Source: Candidatus Caenarcanales bacterium (GTDB lineage Bacteria; Cyanobacteriota; Vampirovibrionia; LMEP-6097). From it: a DNA stretch of 33,449 nt. This document shows, in pieces, positions 6,732 through 15,494 of the stretch. The position numbers and the translations under genes are program-made. Below the pieces are notes generated by a model. That model ran no database searches. It was given only the letters and a program-made list of their open reading frames with translations, and was not told the DNA's origin. The stretch covers positions 1-33,449 of the forward strand of contig JAKVAO010000023.1 of NCBI GenBank assembly GCA_022447685.1, written 5' to 3'. The first letter of the stretch is position 1, and the number at the start of each line of letters is the position of its first letter.

Positions 6732-8198
6732 ATGGAGTTCTTTTTACACGATATCGCTGGATTTTTAGATCAAGATCAAATACTTGATGACCCTACTGAT
6801 TTAAAGTTGTATGAAACCGATGCTACCTCGCTGTTTCCTTCCAAAGCGAAGCTAGTTTTACTTCCTAATACAGTTGAAGAATTATCAAAAATCATTCAAT
6901 CAATTCATAACTATAACGATACAAAACCTGCTCATAAGCTTAGTTTTCTTGCACGTGGTGCTGGAACCGGACTTTCTGGAGGAGCTATTGCGAGGTCTCA
7001 TTCTGTGATCATTTCCATGGCTCGTTTCACTAAAATTATCAATATTGATTTGGAAAATGAAGTTGCTTTAGTTGAAGCTGGGGTGGTAAATGCTAGTTTG
7101 AATAAAATCTTAAAAGATAGTTCACTTCACTTTGCTCCAGACCCATCATCCCAGCAAGCCTGTACTATTGGGGGGAATCTTGCAGAAAATGCTGGAGGGG
7201 TTCATTGTTTTAAATACGGAGTTACTTCTGAACACGTTTTAGGTATGGAGTTTGTTAATTCTGATGGTGAGCTTGCTTATTTTGGTGCTTTGAATGAGAA
7301 CTTGGAGTTCGAGCCTAGTGCTGCTGATATTGATATAAGTTCTCTTATTGTTGGTAGTGAAGGAACTTTTGGTATTGCAACTAAAATTCTTTTGAAACTC
7401 ACTCCTATCCCTCAGTCGTTTATCACGATTCAGGCTGCTTTTGCAAGCACTCAAAGTTGTGGAAAACTAGTCAGTGATATTGTTAAACAAGGTTTTAAGC
7501 CAGCGGCTTTGGAGACTGTTGATAATAATGCTGTCAAAGCTATTAATGCAGCCTACAATCTTGGCTTCAGTGATGATGTGAAAGCTGTAATTTTGATTGA
7601 ACTTGATGGAGAGCCAGGAGAATTGCAAAGAGAACGTAATCAAATTAAAGAGCTGATTGATTCTTATTCGCCGGTGAGTGTAGCTGAAACGCAAGATGCA
7701 GTTGAACGTTTGAAGTTGTGGAAGGTCAGAAAAGGTGCAGCTGCGGCATTTGGAAAAATCGCTCCATACTGGTACCTTTATGATTTGGTGGTTCCTAGAT
7801 CTAAGATCCCTAATGCACTCCATGGCTTGGAGAAAATTGCTGATAAGTATAAACTACTTTTAGCTAATATTCTTCATGCTGGTGATGGTAATATTCACCC
7901 TAATTTCCTTTATGACCCAGATAAGGAGCCAGATGTTGTTGATAGAATTCATAAGGCAAGTCATGAGATCATGGAGCTGTGTGTGAGTTTAGATGGGACA
8001 CTCTCTGGTGAACATGGTATTGGGATTGAGAAACAGGAATATATGTCTGAATTGTTCTCTGATATGGATATGAAAAAAATGCTTATGCTAAGAGAGGTTT
8101 TTGATCCTCATTATATAAGTAACCCTGATAAGATTTTCCCAATTCGTATATGTCGAGAATGCCATAGAGACTATGATTTGGAGCAGTTTAAGTCATGA
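6732..8198 (+). CDS. glcD: Glycolate oxidase, FAD subunit GlcD
   Basis: This 488-residue FAD-linked oxidase subunit oxidises glycolate (or D-lactate or a related 2-hydroxy acid) to the 2-oxo acid and passes electrons through GlcE and GlcF to the membrane chain. It shows the VAO/PCMH-type FAD-binding loop RGAGTGLSGGA near residue 75, the IGGNLAENAGG segment near 147, and the C-terminal signatures HAGDGNIHP and GTLSGEHGIG. The length is typical of GlcD (about 480-500). The last ~15 residues carry a CRECH motif, an unexplained extra cysteine pair. The stop overlaps the glcE start by 4 bases (ATGA), so translation is coupled. D-lactate is the main alternative substrate. Confidence 0.93.
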   Translation: MEFFLHDIAGFLDQDQILDDPTDLKLYETDATSLFPSKAKLVLLPNTVEELSKIIQSIHNYNDTKPAHKLSFLARGAGTGLSGGAIARSHSVIISMARFTKIINIDLENEVALVEAGVVNASLNKILKDSSLHFAPDPSSQQACTIGGNLAENAGGVHCFKYGVTSEHVLGMEFVNSDGELAYFGALNENLEFEPSAADIDISSLIVGSEGTFGIATKILLKLTPIPQSFITIQAAFASTQSCGKLVSDIVKQGFKPAALETVDNNAVKAINAAYNLGFSDDVKAVILIELDGEPGELQRERNQIKELIDSYSPVSVAETQDAVERLKLWKVRKGAAAAFGKIAPYWYLYDLVVPRSKIPNALHGLEKIADKYKLLLANILHAGDGNIHPNFLYDPDKEPDVVDRIHKASHEIMELCVSLDGTLSGEHGIGIEKQEYMSELFSDMDMKKMLMLREVFDPHYISNPDKIFPIRICRECHRDYDLEQFKS

Positions 8199-9337
8199 GT
8201 GAATTAATATCTAAGAATGCTAAGACTTTATATACCGACTTCGATTACTTGGAGAGAGGTAAGGAGTTTAATACTGAAAAATTTAATAAATACTCCAATC
8301 CTGAACAAGGTATAGAGCTTCATAATGATGACTTTGTTGCTAAAGTCTCTGCAAATACTAGCTTGGAGGACTTGGATTCATATTTGAGACCTTACTCTAA
8401 GATCTCAGCTTTTAACTCTGCGTGCTCTTATTCTATGTCTAGAGTTCTTGGCGAAACTCGTGATTTCATTGAAAGGAAATCAGTTTTGGGTTTAGGTTTG
8501 ATTGGTTTAGATGGTGAAGAGAGTAAGTGTGGAGGCCAGGTAATTAAAAATGTTGCTGGTTATGATCTTAGACGTTTATACTTAGGCTCTTTTAACTCTT
8601 TGCAAATCATCGATTCAGCATATATTAGACTTGAGAAGTTACCAATGTTGAAGATGAAACTTTTTGCTGCTATTGATGATTTAGCTTCATTAGACTTTTT
8701 GAAATTGAGAAAGTTTTTTGATTTTGATTTTAATTATTCTGAATCAGGTTTGAAGTTTGAGTTTCATAAAGATTTTTCTATCTCTCTTATCGTGGAATTT
8801 TGTGGTAGTCCAGATTTACTTGAACTTAGAAAGGCGAGGCTTGGTTCTGAGCTTGGTTTTGAGTTCATATCAGAAGTTGAAACTTTTGCTAAAGACTATA
8901 TGGATACATCTAAGTTTATTGCTAACTATTATCTGCCACCAAGTCAATTGCAAGATTTTAGTCAAGCCTTGATCTTGATCTTGGACGACCTAGAGGAAAA
9001 TCCAGAAAAATATGCTAATCAGTTTGACTTTGATATTGCAGAAATTCCTGGTAGAGTGGATTTGAAAGTTGACTTACTAGCTTCCACTTTAAGTTTGGAG
9101 TCTAAGCCCTTTATATTTAGAGCTTTTCAAAGCTTGGAGTCAATGCAGTTACTGAGGCAAAAATACAAACCCATTTTAAGAATAAGTCCAGTTACATTTG
9201 AGAATAGAATGATAGAAAGAGAGCTTAATTTTATGAAAGCTAAGGAATTGGACTTGTTGAAAAATATCAAGCTTAAGTTTGACCCAGATAATTTATTGAA
9301 CCCAGGAGTTTTCTGTCATGTCGGATGCCATCACTGA
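8195..9337 (+). CDS. glcE: Glycolate oxidase, FAD-binding subunit GlcE
   Basis: GlcE is the second, smaller flavin subunit of the GlcDEF complex. The 380-residue product is near family length. It keeps the characteristic GGQVIKNVAGYDLRRLYLGS segment (about residues 111-130) of the FAD-binding fold. The N-terminal half is more diverged than in GlcD. It begins within the glcD stop (ATGA) and its 3' end overlaps glcF by 20 bases, so the three subunits are translated as one unit. The C-terminus GCHH is unusual and may bind metal, or may simply reflect the overlapping reading of glcF. Confidence 0.88.
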   Translation: MSELISKNAKTLYTDFDYLERGKEFNTEKFNKYSNPEQGIELHNDDFVAKVSANTSLEDLDSYLRPYSKISAFNSACSYSMSRVLGETRDFIERKSVLGLGLIGLDGEESKCGGQVIKNVAGYDLRRLYLGSFNSLQIIDSAYIRLEKLPMLKMKLFAAIDDLASLDFLKLRKFFDFDFNYSESGLKFEFHKDFSISLIVEFCGSPDLLELRKARLGSELGFEFISEVETFAKDYMDTSKFIANYYLPPSQLQDFSQALILILDDLEENPEKYANQFDFDIAEIPGRVDLKVDLLASTLSLESKPFIFRAFQSLESMQLLRQKYKPILRISPVTFENRMIERELNFMKAKELDLLKNIKLKFDPDNLLNPGVFCHVGCHH

Positions 9338-10583
9338 AACTAGTATTGAAGCTAAGATTGACCAAATTAATGCTTGTGTTCACTGTGGTTATTGTTTGCC
9401 AGCTTGTCCAACATATCTGAGTACTGGTAATGAAGGTAATTCGCCAAGAGGAAGGCTTTATCTTATAAGGGATTTGATTAAAGGTGGGGTAGAGGATCTT
9501 GGTGATACCGCTCGAGGATACTTAGATAATTGCCTTGGCTGTCAAGCTTGTGAAACATCCTGTCCTTCAGGGGTTGAATATATTAAGCTCCTCGAATACG
9601 CGAGAGAAGAGCGTAGCCAAACTCATTACAACAAAGGTTTCTGGGCTTTGGTGCGCCGTACTGCTTTTCAGTATTTTTTACCTAATCGCTTTCTTCTAAA
9701 TATTTCTAGGCTTGGTTTAAGAGCTATGAATGCTATCTATAGTACTTTCCCTTTTTTACCTAAGTTAGTTAAGATACAACCTAAGCTTGATTTTGAATAT
9801 AAACAAATAGAAACAGATCGTTTTTATCCTTCTCTTAGTAATTTGGATAATATTGATAATCCTGATCATTGTTTGATTTTTAATTTAGGTTGTGTCATGG
9901 ATACTATTTATAATCAGGTGCACGTAGATACTATTAAGCTACTTAATGCACTTGGCTTCCATGTCTATGTTCCTGATAGTGCTTGCTGTGGTGCACTTGC
10001 AAGTCATAGCGGTGAATTTGAGCTGGGGCATAAGCAAAGACAAGAATTCATGGAGAAGCAGGTTTACAATATCGATGGCTTGAAAATTAATACTATTGTC
10101 TCTAATTCAGCTGGCTGTGGTGCTTTTATCAAGGATGAGGCAAATGAACTTAAGGTGGTTGATATTGCAGAGTTGTTAGATGTAGATAATTGGCAAGCAC
10201 CTGTGAGTTTAGATGAGTTTAAAGCGAGTCTGATGGCGAAGGATGATGAGGCTAAGCTCGATGTGACATATCACCCAGCTTGTCATCTTAATCATGCTCA
10301 AGGTATTCAAGGAGTCTATGAGAAGCTTTTAAGCCTAGTGCCATCATTGAATTTAAAAGCTTTATATGAGGCTGATGTCTGTTGTGGTTCTGCTGGTTTT
10401 TATAATTTGATCAAACCTGATATGGCTGATGATATCGGTAAGCGTAAGGCTGAGAATATTCAGAATACTGAAGCTAAGTTTGTTTTGACGGCTAACCCTG
10501 GTTGTATGTCTCAGATAGAGGCGCATTTACCTGAAGATTATAAAGTTGAACATCCTATTAGTTTTTTAGCGAAATTTTTATAA
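9318..10583 (+). CDS. glcF: Glycolate oxidase, iron-sulfur subunit GlcF
   Basis: This 421-residue iron-sulfur subunit takes electrons from GlcD/GlcE to the quinone pool. There are two ferredoxin-type [4Fe-4S] motifs: Cys20, 23, 26, 30 and Cys72, 75, 78, 82. These are followed by two CCG-type domains, with SACCGALASHSGE in the first and DVCCGSAGF in the second, which in heterodisulfide-reductase-like proteins bind further cofactor. Length and order match E. coli GlcF. It closes the operon; the convergent cutA begins six bases after its stop. No glycolate permease or glcC-type regulator is adjacent. Confidence 0.93.
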   Translation: MSDAITETSIEAKIDQINACVHCGYCLPACPTYLSTGNEGNSPRGRLYLIRDLIKGGVEDLGDTARGYLDNCLGCQACETSCPSGVEYIKLLEYAREERSQTHYNKGFWALVRRTAFQYFLPNRFLLNISRLGLRAMNAIYSTFPFLPKLVKIQPKLDFEYKQIETDRFYPSLSNLDNIDNPDHCLIFNLGCVMDTIYNQVHVDTIKLLNALGFHVYVPDSACCGALASHSGEFELGHKQRQEFMEKQVYNIDGLKINTIVSNSAGCGAFIKDEANELKVVDIAELLDVDNWQAPVSLDEFKASLMAKDDEAKLDVTYHPACHLNHAQGIQGVYEKLLSLVPSLNLKALYEADVCCGSAGFYNLIKPDMADDIGKRKAENIQNTEAKFVLTANPGCMSQIEAHLPEDYKVEHPISFLAKFL

Positions 10584-10588
10584 CTACG

Positions 10589-10903
10589 TTAAATGCTATT
10601 TAAGTATTTCTCATAATTTTCATTCATATTCATAACAGGAATTTGAATAATTGCTGGGCAATCGTAGTTATGCATAGCTTCTATTTCTGTAGAAATTTTC
10701 TCGAAATTTTCTGACTTTGCTTTAAGTATCATAATGAATTCATCACTTGATTCAATCTGACCTTGCCACTTGTATATTGAACTTACATTACTGTAGATAT
10801 TAGAACAGGCTATTAGATCTTTCCCCAGTAAAGTTTTTGCTATGTTTTGCAGATTCTCCTTCGAGTCACCAGTGCTGTAAATTAGACAAAAGTTATTACT
10901 CAT
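10589..10903 (-). CDS. cutA: CutA1 divalent-cation tolerance protein
   Basis: This 104-residue protein has the CutA1 pattern. LIACSNIYSNVSSIYKWQGQ (about 30-49) carries the conserved Cys/Asn, Ser, Tyr-x-Trp-x-Gly sequence, followed by a Glu-rich strand and the HNYDCPAII segment (usually HPYExPxII). CutA1 forms a very stable ferredoxin-fold trimer linked to copper and other metal tolerance; its precise function is unsettled. Its ATG overlaps the stop of the upstream nuclease-like lipoprotein by 4 bases, so the two form an operon. It is slightly diverged but of normal length. Confidence 0.88.
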   Translation of the reverse strand: MSNNFCLIYSTGDSKENLQNIAKTLLGKDLIACSNIYSNVSSIYKWQGQIESSDEFIMILKAKSENFEKISTEIEAMHNYDCPAIIQIPVMNMNENYEKYLNSI

Positions 10904-11505
10904 TTCTTCCTCTTATTATATGCAAGTTTAGACTTGCGTTTTTGGATTTTTCTGAATTTATATGGACTATGCTTTAAACCATTTTCAAGATCCCAAATAT
11001 TTAGTTTTTCTTTTCTTGCAAGGCTTTCTGCCCTCTTGAAATTATCACTATATTTATTATTAGGTGCAAGTATGAATATCTGTGCCAAGCCTTTCCTTAA
11101 AAGATGCTCATTAAGGCTTTTGCTTTGTAAAACTTTCTCTTGCTGGGACTTATCTTTGGAATTAAGCGTCTTTCCTGTTGCATAAAGATATGCAAGCGTT
11201 CTTCCATATTTATCTTTTTTGACAATGTCTGTCTCCAGCCTAATTACCTGTGAATCTGGAATTAAAGCCTCAAGCTCTTCTTTTGCTCGTTTCCCCCATT
11301 GCTCTTGCTTAATCTCAGGGCAGTCTATGCCAAGTAATCTGATTCTAAGTTGTTCGCTGGAAATTTGTTTACATTTTTTATCAAGGCATTTTTTAATTTT
11401 GACGGTATCACCATCGAAGATTTGGATTACTTTTCCATAGAAAATATTTTTGTTGCAAGAACTAGATATGAAAATAAGAAAAAAAATAGTAAGCAAGTAA
11501 TTCAT
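10900..11505 (-). CDS. Staphylococcal-nuclease-like (TNase) lipoprotein
   Basis: This 201-residue protein has a hydrophobic N-terminus (2-16) ending at Cys17 in ISSSC, a plausible lipoprotein signal, so it is probably exported and anchored at the membrane. A thermonuclease (SNase) domain follows, about residues 22-180. IFDGDTV supplies the metal-binding Asp residues, RLLGIDCPE gives Arg56 and Glu64, and KYGRTLAYL gives Arg102. These match the Arg-Glu-Arg active site of Staphylococcus nuclease. It likely degrades extracellular DNA or RNA for nutrition. The lysine-rich tail may hold nucleic acid. It is translationally coupled to cutA. Confidence 0.87.
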   Translation of the reverse strand: MNYLLTIFFLIFISSSCNKNIFYGKVIQIFDGDTVKIKKCLDKKCKQISSEQLRIRLLGIDCPEIKQEQWGKRAKEELEALIPDSQVIRLETDIVKKDKYGRTLAYLYATGKTLNSKDKSQQEKVLQSKSLNEHLLRKGLAQIFILAPNNKYSDNFKRAESLARKEKLNIWDLENGLKHSPYKFRKIQKRKSKLAYNKRKK

Positions 11506-11591
11506 TGTGAAAATCTTATGATAATTTTTGAGATTTAAGATTTAAGTCAGTGATAACCCTGATTTATTTTTTTCCTAATAATTTTCTTTGC

Positions 11592-11597
11592 TATGAT
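11592..11597 (+). promoter_or_regulatory. Putative -10 box of the queuosine-precursor transporter gene
   Basis: TATGAT at 11592-11597 lies eight bases before the ATG at 11606, which would place the transcript start at or next to the start codon (leaderless). Confidence 0.45.
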
Positions 11598-11605
11598 AAA
11601 TCACT

Positions 11606-12334
11606 ATGCCTGCTAGGTCATATAAATACCTCAATGCGATTACAGTTGCCTTTGTTGTTGTGATATTGCTCAGTAATATTGTTGCTAGTATCAAAATCAC
11701 TCAGCTTGAATTGCCAATATTTCATATCAAAATTAGTTTTGCTGCAGGTCTGTTATTTTTTCCAGCCTCATATTTAATTGGTGATTTGCTTACAGAGGTC
11801 TATGGTTACTCCAAAAGTAGGCAGGTGATTTGGTCAGGTTTCATATCACTACTTATTGCTAATTTGATTATTAAGTTTTTGGTTATCTTGCCGCCAGATC
11901 CTCACTGGGGCTTGCAGGATGCTTATAGCCAGATCTTTGCTATAGGTTTTAGAGTCAGTATTGCTAGTATGCTTGCTTTTTTCTGTGGGGAGTTTTGTAA
12001 TAGTTTTGTTATTGCTAAGCTCAAGGTATTCACTAAAGGCAAAGGACAAGCTTTGAGGATAATTGGCTCTACTTGTGTTGGTGAATTTGTGGATACTTTA
12101 CTTTTTTACCCTTTGGCTTTTTGGGGAGATCCTAATTTCCCGCCAGGGCTTATCGCAAAGATTATGCTCACTAACTATATAGTGAAAGTTTTGTGGGAGA
12201 TTTGTGTTTATCCATTAACTAGAAAAATTATTGCTTTCTTGAAAAGAACAGAAAATGAGGATTACTATGATGTCGCAACAGACTTTAATCCATTTCATGT
12301 GCTTGAAACTAAAGACTTGCAGGATGTAAAATAA
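11606..12334 (+). CDS. yhhQ: Queuosine precursor transporter (YhhQ/DUF165 family)
   Basis: This 242-residue integral membrane protein has about six hydrophobic segments. It matches the YhhQ family that imports queuosine precursors (preQ0/preQ1 or queuine) for tRNA modification. Characteristic parts are LLSNIVASIK near 21-30, PASYLIGDLLTEVYGYSKSR near 52-71 with the acidic pair in the second helix, and the ending FWGDP...IMLTNYIVKVLWEI. Length is normal. It is followed 20 bases later by the ABC exporter gene and may be cotranscribed with it. No queuosine biosynthesis genes are in the window, which suits a salvage role. Confidence 0.9.
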   Translation: MPARSYKYLNAITVAFVVVILLSNIVASIKITQLELPIFHIKISFAAGLLFFPASYLIGDLLTEVYGYSKSRQVIWSGFISLLIANLIIKFLVILPPDPHWGLQDAYSQIFAIGFRVSIASMLAFFCGEFCNSFVIAKLKVFTKGKGQALRIIGSTCVGEFVDTLLFYPLAFWGDPNFPPGLIAKIMLTNYIVKVLWEICVYPLTRKIIAFLKRTENEDYYDVATDFNPFHVLETKDLQDVK

Positions 12335-12354
12335 TAAAAGAAATTACCCAGTAA

Positions 12355-14262
12355 ATGACGGCTAAAGAATCTATCAGTAAAAGACTAAGAAATGAGGCAA
12401 AGCCATTTAGTGCTTTGTTTTTCTTCTCTTTGGTCTTTATGTTTCTTAGTGGTCTTGCTAATATTTTACCTTCCTGGCTTATCAAAGTTACAGTTGATGG
12501 GCTTTCTGCATTGAATACTAATGTTCAAGAATTTTCTGTATTGCCTCAGCAAGTTGAAAATTTCATATTGAATAATTTTACTGGTCTAGAGATTTCTTTC
12601 CTGAACTTTAACTATAGTCTTGATCTTGAGTCGATGAAATCTTTTCTATATTTAAAGACTGAGCATTTTACTAACTTTTTGCCTTTGTCGATTATTGTTG
12701 TTTTTACTCTAGACGCTTTTTTTAAATTCACCTATTTGTTTTCTATTAGAACCTGGGGCTTGAAAATCGTTAAAAGTCTTAGAGAGAAAATTCACCGTCA
12801 CTTCAATAAACTTTCTATGCAAAGCCAAGCTAAATATGACTCATCATCTGTGGTTTCTATAGTTAGTAGTGATTTGCCTAGTTTGCAGTCCTGGCTTTCA
12901 GAAACGGTTACTAATTTTTTCAATGATGGTTTTAAAGCATTATTCTTATTTTCTTGGCTTTTACTCTTGAATTTTAAACTTACTTTGTTCGCTCTCATTA
13001 CTATTCCTTTGTTTGCTTTTCCTGTAATTGCGATAGGTAAACGTATTAGGAAATATAGTAAAGGCGGGCAGGATCATGTTGGGCGTATAGCTGGTTTCAT
13101 GAATGAAAGTATAGTGAATCAGAGAATAATTAAAGCTTTTAATCTTGAGTCATGGCGTGAATTAGAGTTCTTCAAAGAATCGAAGCTTTTGTATAAGCTA
13201 CAACAGAACTGGTTTTTCTTTATGTCGCTAGTTTCACCTGTGACCAATATTGTGGCAGCAATTGGTATTAGTTCTATTTTATTTTTTGGTCTTAAATCTG
13301 TGAATGAAAATGTTATTAGTTTAGGTGAATTCTCTTCTTTCTTTGTAACATCTATTTTGCTTTTTGATCCGGCGAAGAGGCTTGGTAGAGTTTCTACTAT
13401 ATTTCAGTCTGCACTAGGTGTTGCTGAAAGAGCCTATGGGCTTTTGGATGAATCTATTCAGGAAGATGAGAGTTTGAATAATAAGTCTCAATCTTTACCT
13501 TGCGCAGCTTCTTTAGAGTTCAGAAATATCGTTTTTGAATATAGTTCATTCCGGAACTCAGAACAGCAAGTTAAGCGTATCTTTAATAATCTAAGTTTAT
13601 ATGTTCCCGCTAAAACTAGTTTGGCTTTGGTTGGTCCTAGTGGTAGCGGTAAAACTACCTTGATAAGTTTGATCCCGCGTTTCTATGAAGTGAATGCTGG
13701 AGAGATTTTTATTGATTCTCACAGTATTAATGATTTTTCGCTTCATGAACTCAGAAAGTATATAGCATTTGTTAGCCAGGATCCACTCTTGTTTTCAGGT
13801 ACTCTAAGAGAAAATTTATCTATGGTGATTCAAGAAGAGTATAGAGCTAGAGAGGATGAGGAGATTGCTCTTGCAATTAAGAAAGCTTTTCTTGAGGATT
13901 TAGTTAAAGAGTTACCTAATGGTTTAGATACTGATATCGGTGAAAGAGGACAGGAGTTATCCTTGGGGCAGAGACAGAGAGTCTCACTTGCAAGAGCTTT
14001 TCTAAGTAAAGCACCAATTGTCATACTCGATGAACCTACTAGTGCTTTGGATAATAAGTCCCAACAGTATATTTATGAGTCAATACAAGAATTGATGAAA
14101 GAAAGGACTGTTATTGTTATCGCGCATAGGCTTGATACCATAAAATCTTGTGATCAGATAGTATATCTTGAAAATGGTGAAATACAGGAACAGGGCAGCT
14201 ATCAAGAATTAGTAAGTCAGGGCTTGGCCTTTGCTGATCTTTTGAATTCTGAGTACAATTAA
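12355..14262 (+). CDS. MsbA-like ABC exporter, fused permease and ATPase
   Basis: This 635-residue half-transporter works as a homodimer in the inner membrane. It has an exporter-type transmembrane domain (about 18-370) and a C-terminal ATPase. Walker A GPSGSGKT is at 427-434, the Q-loop in AFVSQDP near 471-477, the signature LSLGQ at 536-540, Walker B IVILDE at 555-560 and the switch His at 591. Overall it resembles lipid A/lipid flippases (MsbA) and multidrug or peptide exporters; the substrate cannot be told. An insert of about 50 residues between the first two membrane segments (about 52-105) is longer than in MsbA. The ribosome site is weak. Its stop codon forms the foot of a large inverted-repeat element. 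Confidence 0.88.
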   Translation: MTAKESISKRLRNEAKPFSALFFFSLVFMFLSGLANILPSWLIKVTVDGLSALNTNVQEFSVLPQQVENFILNNFTGLEISFLNFNYSLDLESMKSFLYLKTEHFTNFLPLSIIVVFTLDAFFKFTYLFSIRTWGLKIVKSLREKIHRHFNKLSMQSQAKYDSSSVVSIVSSDLPSLQSWLSETVTNFFNDGFKALFLFSWLLLLNFKLTLFALITIPLFAFPVIAIGKRIRKYSKGGQDHVGRIAGFMNESIVNQRIIKAFNLESWRELEFFKESKLLYKLQQNWFFFMSLVSPVTNIVAAIGISSILFFGLKSVNENVISLGEFSSFFVTSILLFDPAKRLGRVSTIFQSALGVAERAYGLLDESIQEDESLNNKSQSLPCAASLEFRNIVFEYSSFRNSEQQVKRIFNNLSLYVPAKTSLALVGPSGSGKTTLISLIPRFYEVNAGEIFIDSHSINDFSLHELRKYIAFVSQDPLLFSGTLRENLSMVIQEEYRAREDEEIALAIKKAFLEDLVKELPNGLDTDIGERGQELSLGQRQRVSLARAFLSKAPIVILDEPTSALDNKSQQYIYESIQELMKERTVIVIAHRLDTIKSCDQIVYLENGEIQEQGSYQELVSQGLAFADLLNSEYN

Positions 14263-14342
14263 GGACACGCTGAAAAACTCCACTTTGTGAGTTTTTCAAC
14301 CCTGACCGAGGAATGATTCCTAGCTCAGGGAGCGAGGTCCTT
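14261..14342 (+). repeat. Three-way-junction inverted-repeat element after the ABC exporter
   Basis: This compact 82-bp element starts in the exporter's stop codon. The outer stem is AAGGAC-a-CGC (14261-14270) with GCG-ag-GTCCTT (14332-14342). Hairpin 1 is TGAAAAACTC / GAGTTTTTCA, 10 perfect pairs (14271-14280, 14289-14298). Hairpin 2 is CCCTGA / TCAGGG enclosing AGGAAT-G-ATTCCT (14300-14330). The three stems form a junction with hardly any unpaired base. It may serve as a transcript end, but has no U-run. A dispersed palindromic repeat or an RNA-level signal is equally possible. Confidence 0.7.
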
Positions 14343-14437
14343 AAACCCATATCGAGCGAATTCTGCTTCAAAACTTTGTTCTTCAGCAAATCCTTGAATC
14401 TGGTGTTTACTGATTTCTAGTTTTTGTAAATATTGGG

Positions 14438-14443
14438 TATGAT
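14438..14443 (+). promoter_or_regulatory. Putative -10 box of etfA
   Basis: TATGAT at 14438-14443 lies six bases before the etfA ATG. This implies a leaderless transcript. No clear -35 was seen. Confidence 0.45.
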
Positions 14444-14449
14444 ATTAAT

Positions 14450-15418
14450 ATGAGTATTTTAGTTTTTTGTGAAGCACAAGAAAGCTTGAAAGAGTCAGGC
14501 AAAATAGTATTAGCAGAAGCTTCTAAAGAGCTTTTGAAGCTAGCTATTAAAGAGAAGGGTGCAGAAAATGTTTCTGCGTTTATTGCTGGATCTTCTATCG
14601 GTGATGCTGTTGAAGAAATTAAAGCCTTGGGTCCAGTTAAGCTCTATAGTGCTGATGCAGATTCATTAAAGGTTTTTTCTTCAGACCTCGTTTTATCTTT
14701 ATTCCAAGATGCATATACTCAAACTCAAGCTAGCTTAGTTTTTGCTACTCATAGTCCTGATACTGAGGTCGTTTTGGCTATGCTTGCAGCTAAAGAAGGA
14801 GCTAATATTGCAACTGACTGTATAGACTTCTCTATTGCAAGTATGGAAGTTACTAGGTCTATGTATTCCAATAAAATGACACTGAAATCAAAATTAAACG
14901 AGTCTAAGAAATCATTTATCAGTTTCAGACCTAATAGTGTTAGAGTTGATGGTGATATCTCTGGAGGGACATCTGAACTTGTTGCTTTGAGTCTTTCTGC
15001 TGAGCCAAGAATTAAGTCTTTAGAAGTTCAAAAGTCTGAATCTAAAGAGCCTGCTCTAACTGAAGCTGCTGTAATTATCTCAGGCGGAAGAGCTATGGGT
15101 AATTCTGAAAATTATAAAATACTTAGAGATTTAGCTTCTCATATTGGCGCTGCGGTTGGTGCTTCAAGAGCTGCTGTTGATAGTGGCTATGCTCCTCACA
15201 GTATGCAAGTTGGGCAGACTGGGAAAGTCGTTAGTCCTAATTTATACATAGCTTGTGGTATTTCTGGAGCGATTCAGCATTTTGCTGGTATGGGCTCAAG
15301 TAAGGTTATCGTTGCTATCAATACAGATAAAGATGCTCCTATTTTTAAAAAAGCAGATTATGGAATAGTTGGAGATTTATTTGAAGTTGTTCCCGCTATG
15401 ACTGAATTGGTTTCATAA
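14450..15418 (+). CDS. etfA: Electron transfer flavoprotein, alpha subunit
   Basis: This 322-residue EtfA has the usual length and the C-terminal FAD-binding domain. IISGGRAMG near 210, VGASRAAVDSGY near 237-248, the QVGQTGKVVSPNLYIACGIS segment near 254-273 and the closing AINTDKDAPIFKKADYGIVGD are all conserved. ETF shuttles electrons from acyl-CoA and other flavin dehydrogenases to ETF-quinone oxidoreductase, or takes part in bifurcation. The etfB partner, usually adjacent, is absent here, so the beta subunit must be encoded elsewhere. It is a single gene between a structured repeat and a broken gene. Confidence 0.93.
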   Translation: MSILVFCEAQESLKESGKIVLAEASKELLKLAIKEKGAENVSAFIAGSSIGDAVEEIKALGPVKLYSADADSLKVFSSDLVLSLFQDAYTQTQASLVFATHSPDTEVVLAMLAAKEGANIATDCIDFSIASMEVTRSMYSNKMTLKSKLNESKKSFISFRPNSVRVDGDISGGTSELVALSLSAEPRIKSLEVQKSESKEPALTEAAVIISGGRAMGNSENYKILRDLASHIGAAVGASRAAVDSGYAPHSMQVGQTGKVVSPNLYIACGISGAIQHFAGMGSSKVIVAINTDKDAPIFKKADYGIVGDLFEVVPAMTELVS

Positions 15419-15494
15419 GATAGTTCACTATTTCATTTGTTATCGTCATAAAGTTCAATTGTGATTATTTTAGCAATTATGTTATTTTTACTGG

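Noticed and set aside
14117..14389. Minus-strand 90-codon frame over the exporter 3' end and junction element
   Set aside because: Antisense to conserved ABC ATPase codons and to a palindromic element; no family features.
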